In this document: positions 58,311 through 64,000 of the stretch, in pieces
How positions within the stretch are numbered: position 1 is the stretch's first letter
How the letters are laid out: each line of letters opens with the position of its first letter
Assembly: GCA_050084515.1 (NCBI GenBank)
Contig: CM114273.1
Span: 39,742,001-39,806,000, forward strand
Direction: 5' to 3'
Source: Blasia pusilla
Lineage: Eukaryota; Marchantiophyta; Marchantiopsida; Blasiales
DNA: 64,000 bases
Notes under the pieces: model-generated
The model's database searches: none
The model's input: the letters and a program-made list of their open reading frames with translations, nothing else
What the model was told of the DNA's origin: nothing
Position numbers and translations under genes: made by a program

Positions 58311-60626
58311 AGAAAAACTTGCTACCCTTTATGGTTGTAAGTTCCTTCCTAGTGTGCATAAGATCAGGCCCTACGAGCGCGATCCCGTGGACATGCATCA
58401 AGTAGGTCATCTCCCCCCTAGAAGGTCACTACCAACCTGTAGTACAAAGAGTACTAACTCCCTACCAACTACACATGTGATCTACTCATGAGACCAATTA
58501 CCAACTAACCCACAACCCTATAGGTCCAAGTGGAGCCATACATGGTTGGGAAGGTCAACCTCTTCAAGGTTGCCACTCCTCATAAAGGGAAGGGTGACCT
58601 ACACTTGTAGAGGAGGTCACATATGACCTCTCAAAATAGGAAAGTACAAGACCCCACTAAGGCCTCGATACTATCTCACCCTACACCTCATCTACCATCA
58701 CAGAGTAAAGCTTAGATTTTGACAAAAAAGGTGGATTTTAGATTAGAGAAAGCAAGTACCATGACTGATAGTATAAATGGGGTTTCAACCTCACTGTAAA
58801 GGAATGTCAATCCTTAATTGATGAGTGTGTTGTGTCTAGCACATAAAACTAAATTGGTTGCTCCTCTTGGTGCCAAAAGCTTAGGATGCAAGGAACTAAG
58901 TCATGAAGTGGATAATCTTTTGAATTCCATTGTTTTCTATTTCAAGAAGAGTCCGATGGGGAAATTAGCTTTCTCATCTCCACAAATTCAATTCAAGGAA
59001 TCTAGGAAAGTAATGAAGTAGTATCTAAAGGTTAGATGGCTTAGTCAACGACAAGGAGTGACTTCTTTATGTGACAATTTAGAGTGAGTTCTAGTTTATT
59101 TCCCTTATGTCCATATTGGAGAAGAAGATAAAGTAAATTCTCTTCTCTTCAAAAAATTTGAAATCCTTTAAGATGATTTATATTTTGTACTTCTTGATTG
59201 ACTTATTGGATTCTATCTATATGTTGAGTAAGTTATTTTAATTTAAATATGTTAATATTATTGCTATACGTTATAGTGTTTAGACGGAGATAACACATGT
59301 TAAAATGAATTACATACATAAATATGTACATATGAATACTCACTTCATTTCTCAATCTAGCGGTTTTCATTTTCGTTCAAATTTTGGTCTAGTTGATGGT
59401 TATATGAAGCCTTTATAGTCAAAGTTGAGAGGTTTTCTCATTTGATCCAAATGGATAGGGACATCATGGGAAAGGATTTGGAAAGCGATGTCATTTCTAA
59501 AGGAATTTTGTTGAAGCTATATGTAATGCATTACAAAAGAGGTTTGAGGAAGAAGATACTATTGGAGATTTTAAGATCCTCAATCCAATATCCAATGTAT
59601 TGGAGATTTTCGAACTCCTCAATTTAGGTTCAATGTGGAGTATCCAATTTGTGGTGTTATGGAGTTTAGTGAAATCCCTCCTACAAAGAGTACTCTTTTT
59701 GGAGAATTCTTTGTAGGAAGGGTTCTCAGTTCCTGGGGCCCCTAGCTAGTGGTAGAAAATCTAGCTTAATTCCAGCTAGAGGTTCGTCATGAAAAAAATT
59801 TACAAACAATGGACGTAAATTGACAAGAGAATAAAATTCAAGAGAACTATCTAGTTGTGATAAAAATAGGTAGCTAACAACTGGAACAACCAAGAAAGTA
59901 GGGGAAAAACACTAGCCTCAATAGAAGAGCATATGAGAAACCAAACATAAACTTCCTAGGAAGCTAGAAGACCCATTTACAAGATATCTGGTTGCGAAGA
60001 AAAAACACTGGTAAAATATTAGTTTAAGTTAAAATTTAGCTAAGGCTTGGCCCCGTAAATACATCTACATTATTATTGCAAAGTGCTCATTCAATTTTCA
60101 AACTTCTCACTTGTTGACTAATGGCATTTCTAACTTATTACATCTTGAAGTATGTCATTGGCAAATTTAGAAATCAATTGTGAGGTGATGTATTTAGGAT
60201 CTCTTAGAATCCATTTGTGATCCACTAATGGTTACGTGCTAAAATGATGATGAATAATTCAGGTCATCCATCATTCAGAGTAGATTTCATTCCAATCGAA
60301 CTGATCTCCGTCCGTCCACGTCCGTCCATTCCTCAAAGAGGACGGATGGAAACTAGGGAAATACGGGACACACTCCAAATTAGGGCCATATCCCATGGGC
60401 CCTTTCTTGGGGTCGCGTGCGACCCAAAGAAATGGCTCCCCGCTTGGAACCGCCGGCTGGTTCTCAGCCAATTTCAGGCAGTTCTACATTCTGATCTCCT
60501 TGCCGATTTCAATAACTAAAAGTGAAAACAACTGATTTTTTTCAAATTTCTTACCGGTTGGAGAGGGCAGGAGGATGAATGCCCTTTCTTGCCCAAGTTT
60601 TTTGAAAGTAAGAAATCCGCGTAAAA
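58311..60626. other. no gene recognised
   Basis: AT-rich intergenic DNA with short ORFs only. Confidence 0.45.
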
Positions 60627-60710
60627 ATCCGTGATTCCGACAAAAATAATTGATTTTAAGAGGATCCGTAGATCCTCTTAAAATCAATTACTTTTGTCGG
60701 AATCACGGAT
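60627..60710. repeat. 84-bp near-perfect hairpin
   Basis: Arms 60627-60666 and 60671-60710 are 40-bp inverted repeats with one mismatch, separated by CGTA. Transcribed from either strand it would fold into a long perfect stem. No target duplication or TIR-transposon signature was recognised around it. Confidence 0.9.
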
Positions 60711-61486
60711 CAATGTATCTTGTGTAACTGCAAGCCCATGGCATAAGGCCCTTAGGGCATGTCCTCATGACGTTGGTTTGAGGTTGCGGGGTCCCAGATA
60801 TGGTGGATCAAATACTTATTCCTAAATTCTAAGGACAGTCCTGGATGATTAATGCATCCACGACCCAAAGGATGTTTCCATGGGGACATGCCCTTAGTTG
60901 ATAAAAATGGAAGTCCTTTATCTCCTACCGCGTGAAAACCTGACCAAGTACGTATGTGCGGTTGAAAGGTAAATCTACCTTGAACTACACCACGATTTCG
61001 ACCATGTCAGTGAGCTCGACCTCTGCCCTGTTTCGCAGTGATTAGTCTTTGGTTTGAGCTCACGCATTGCCGCGGCTTTGAATTCCTCGCTCGCTCATGC
61101 AGCTTCCGTTCTCTCGTCTCCATTTCCCCACGGTTGCTTGCGCGGAGATTCTACTCGCCTGAGGTTGTGTTCTCCGAGATTCTATGAATGAAAGACGTTC
61201 TGTGGAGTTAATTTTGTCTCTTTATTTTATTTGCGTCTTTCAAATATCTTCCCGCCTTTTCTTTGTATTTCCTGTGTCGGTCGATTGGGAGGGGTACTCG
61301 TGAGCACCTGGAGATGGCGGTGGTGCGGGATAACGCACGTTGCTTCTGAGCCCCAGCGAGCCGAGCGGATAATTGAAACTTGTGCTTGCGATCGAGAAAT
61401 TTCGTGGAGAGTTCCTTTGCCGTTGTGGTCCGATTTCTCGCTTGCTGTGCGAGCCTTGCATGGACTTTGTTGAGGCAGCGTAATTA
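60711..61486. promoter_or_regulatory. SMC4 upstream region
   Basis: From about 61000 the base composition becomes GC-richer and loses repeats, consistent with promoter and 5' UTR of SMC4. ORFs at 61231-61557 on both strands overlap the leader and are not supported. No specific promoter element could be assigned. Confidence 0.35.
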
Positions 61487-64000
61487 ATGACGGTCCCCGA
61501 AAGCGAAAATTCGCCAACTCCTCCTCCGACGGGGAGGGAGGCTCGGTTATTCATCAAGGAAATGGTTATGGAGAATTTTAAATCATATGCCGGTGAGCAG
61601 CGTGTCGGTCCGTTTCACAAGGTAAATTCAATTGTTTCGTCGATTTTTCCTCTTGACTTAGCATCCACTTCACTTCACGGCAGTATGTTAACGTGCCGAA
61701 TTTCAAAATAGAGCATGAATAATTGGTCTTGGTAGGAGCAGACATCATCGTATGCATCTTGCTGCATCCTGGGGAATTAAAGGGCCACTGGTGGATTTTG
61801 CCGAGTAGCTATGATCCTAGGCAGAGTTTTTCGACGACAATAATCCACACTGAGCAACAGACGCCGGCAGTATCTTAATTTACCGCAGCAGCGCTTAAGT
61901 TCAATTTCTCTTATCCGATCTGGAAATTCTGATCCAATTGCGGCTTTGGTACCTTCTTCTGGCGCAGTGTTTCTCGGCAGTTGTTGGACCTAATGGGAGT
62001 GGCAAGAGTAATGTGATAGATGCAATGCTCTTCGTCTTCGGCAAGCGGGCTAAGCAGGCAAGCTCAATTGGCATGAAGGCACCAATTCTACCGAAGTGTA
62101 TCATCTTCGTTTTGCTGATAGACTAGCGTGTTTTCTGGCTTGCGATTTGAAGTTCCAAGGTTCTATTGGGTCTCTGTAGACAAAAAATCAGTTCATTCAT
62201 TCTTTCATTCTTCCTGCTTATCGGAGGGCAAGAAGATATTTGAATTGATGCAGTTGATTGATGACGTGGGGAAACTGGTGTAAGCTGTATAGATGCGATT
62301 GAACAAAGTTTCAGAGCTCATCCACAACTCTAGCAATCATCAGAATTTGGACAGAGCCCGCGTGTCAGTTTATTTTCAGGAGATCATTGACATGGTAACC
62401 ATCCTTTATGCTCAAAACTAAAGCCTGTTCATTCATTTTCCATCTCTTTCATAAGCTCACAATGTTATCTATCCACTGTAGATGATACACCATGCTCTTT
62501 ATCTCGTCTGTTCTCGAATTGTGAAGTCACTTCTGCTTATCTACCCGTCGAGTTGTTGAGCGATTTCTGACTGGATCACACGGAAGCACTGACTGACCAT
62601 GGTGAAGCGATTCATTTCTTCTGTTCGAGCAGGATGACGAGACATTTCAGGTAGTCCCTGGAACCGATTTCGTAGTCACTCGAGTGGCGTTCCGGGATAA
62701 TTCTTCCAAGTACTACATCAATGATCGCTCCAGTACTTTCACCGAAGTCACCAAGAAACTGCGAGTGAAAGGGGTGGATCTTGATAACAACAGATTTCTC
62801 ATACTCCAGGTAATCAAACTGTAGCCGAAAGATCAGCCGCGTCGTACACTTTAAAGCTTTACATTGTGATCTGGGTCTTACATCCTGTAGGTTAAATGCC
62901 GAATAGAAAATATGGTGTTCTTTCTAACTTTCTCATCCACACCTAACCTCACTTGTCATAAGAATTACAAGGTAAAGTTAATCGATTCTCGTCGGATGAT
63001 GGTTCAGGGTGAGGTGGAGCAAATCTCACTAATGAAACCGAAGGCGCAAAATCCTCACGATGAAGGGTTTCTCGAATATTTGGAGGACATTATTGGTTCT
63101 AATGTTTATGTGGAGAAGATAGCAGAGGCGCACACCCAGTAAGTCAACCATCATCTGGTGTTGTGATCAGTGCTTATCATACAGTTGAGTGTCTTTTGTT
63201 ACTTCGATATGAGGAGAAATCAGGAGATATCTTTAGTTTCTCTAGATTTAGATGATGAAGATGTATTCTGGTTGCAGTTGACAGTTATGCGAGCCTAACG
63301 ATTAGACGTGGTGAATGGTGTAGGTTGGAAGAATTGAACGAGAAACGCATTAGTGTAGTGCAAAGGGTGAAGCTGTCAGAGAAGGAAAGGGATGGCCTTC
63401 AGGTACCACATCATTTCATCATTTCATTAAGGGCTCTTAGCCATCTGAAAGCATTGTCTGGATTCTCACGCCACATATGAAATTGGGCTTTGAATCGATG
63501 ATACAGGGTGCAAAGGATCAGGCAGAGGCATACATGCTGAAGGAAGCAGAACTTTTCAAATGGCAAGGAAAAACTGCAGAGTTGGCTCATGAAGAAGTCA
63601 ATGCAGATGCTGCAAGACTCAAAGAGCTGGTAGCAGAGCTGGAAGCTAATCACAAGAGAGAACGGTATGCTTGTGTGGCAGGGGCAATATACTAAATAAA
63701 CCTGTCTGTTCTGACTCAAAGTGTTATGTCAGAATTTTGGGGAAATCGTCAACATTTGAGATTCTGACTGTGTAGTATGATTCCGCTGTGTCAGGGAGAA
63801 ATTTGAAAGGCATAGCAAGGAGATGGCCGAGTCTGAGGCTCAGTTCAACAAAGCGATGAAACACCGGGATGTAGGTTGCAGAATCCTGTCGATATTTGAG
63901 TCAGACCTCGTAGTATTACCTTGAGTTATTGTTGTCATGTCTTTGTTGTCTTCTTGATTGCCGTCTCCCTTGGTAGTGTTAAGTAATATGCCGCTCAGGT
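61487..64000 (+). CDS. SMC4: Structural maintenance of chromosomes protein 4 (condensin subunit), 5' part
   Basis: Eight exons are visible: 61487-61621, 61968-62057, 62293-62394, 62633-62809, 63008-63138, 63324-63402, 63507-63664, 63795-63870; phases fit exactly. The start is [11 protein letters not shown], then [19 protein letters not shown], the Walker A loop [17 protein letters not shown] in exon 2, [27 protein letters not shown], the conserved [33 protein letters not shown], and the beginning of the first coiled coil ([10 protein letters not shown]... onward). SMC4 pairs with SMC2 in condensin to compact mitotic chromosomes. Intron 2 uses a GC donor (CAG|GCAAGC) with a normal AG. The hinge and C-terminal head lie beyond the window. 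The start ATG fits the family; N-termini vary. Confidence 0.95.
62058..62292 (+). other. GC-AG intron (intron 2 of SMC4)
   Basis: Exon 2 ends GCTAAGCAG and the next exon starts ATGCGATTG; the conserved protein junction KRAKQ-MRLNK leaves no alternative GT donor. The donor is GCAAGC, close to the consensus of GC-AG introns. Confidence 0.85.

Noticed and set aside
1-64000. CRISPR arrays, bacterial operons, tRNA or rRNA genes
   Set aside because: No array of regular repeats and spacers, no ribosome-binding operon structure, and no tRNA cloverleaf or rRNA sequence was recognised; spliced genes mark the DNA as eukaryotic nuclear.

Overview
The window reads as nuclear DNA of a streptophyte, most likely a non-flowering land plant (bryophyte grade) or a charophyte alga. 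Evidence: five intron-bearing or single-exon host genes with plant-type protein sequences and short introns (about 60-750 nt), AT-rich gene-poor intergenic DNA, CT microsatellites, Helitron-like ends, two kinds of non-LTR retrotransposon, and a Ty3/gypsy element that carries a DNA cytosine methyltransferase. The species cannot be fixed from the sequence alone.

Host genes: (1) a small PPC/DUF296-domain protein on + (5483-6625, four exons); (2) TRAPPC2/sedlin on - (36939-35141, five exons, one intron with all the marks of a U12-type AT-AC intron); (3) a DprA/SLOG-like Rossmann-fold protein with a probable organelle transit peptide on - (44210-41451, seven exons); (4) a 358-residue single-exon protein with an NTF2-like C-terminal domain on + (54529-55605); (5) the 5' part of SMC4, a condensin ATPase, on + (61487 to the window end). 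In the four genes with introns the exon lengths and splice phases add up to intact reading frames, the one doubtful junction being intron 2 of gene 3.

Between them lies transposon debris. 14-31 kb is a nest of one Ty3/gypsy family: a stand-alone 641-bp LTR-like unit (TGTC...GACA, AGAG target duplication), element A (gag, protease, cytosine methyltransferase, reverse transcriptase, two tandem RNase H copies; heavily broken), an inverted unit inside A's gag, and element B, a deletion derivative with RT end, RNase H and a nearly intact integrase ending in a PHD finger. The family thus carries a DNA-methylation writer and a likely histone-tail reader. A fragment and a longer copy of one non-LTR element lie at 18-350 and 31256-33600, both joined directly to (CT)n. 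38.1-40.1 kb (-) is a second non-LTR element with a zinc knuckle and a restriction-like endonuclease domain, broken only by three TGA codons. Miniature Helitron-like elements, hairpins and short tandem duplications are scattered through the rest.

Long stretches (1.5-5.4, 6.6-10.4, 44.7-54, 55.6-61.4 kb) show no gene I can recognise. Gene models come from reading splice signals and protein conservation by eye; identities, divergence and phylogeny were not computed.
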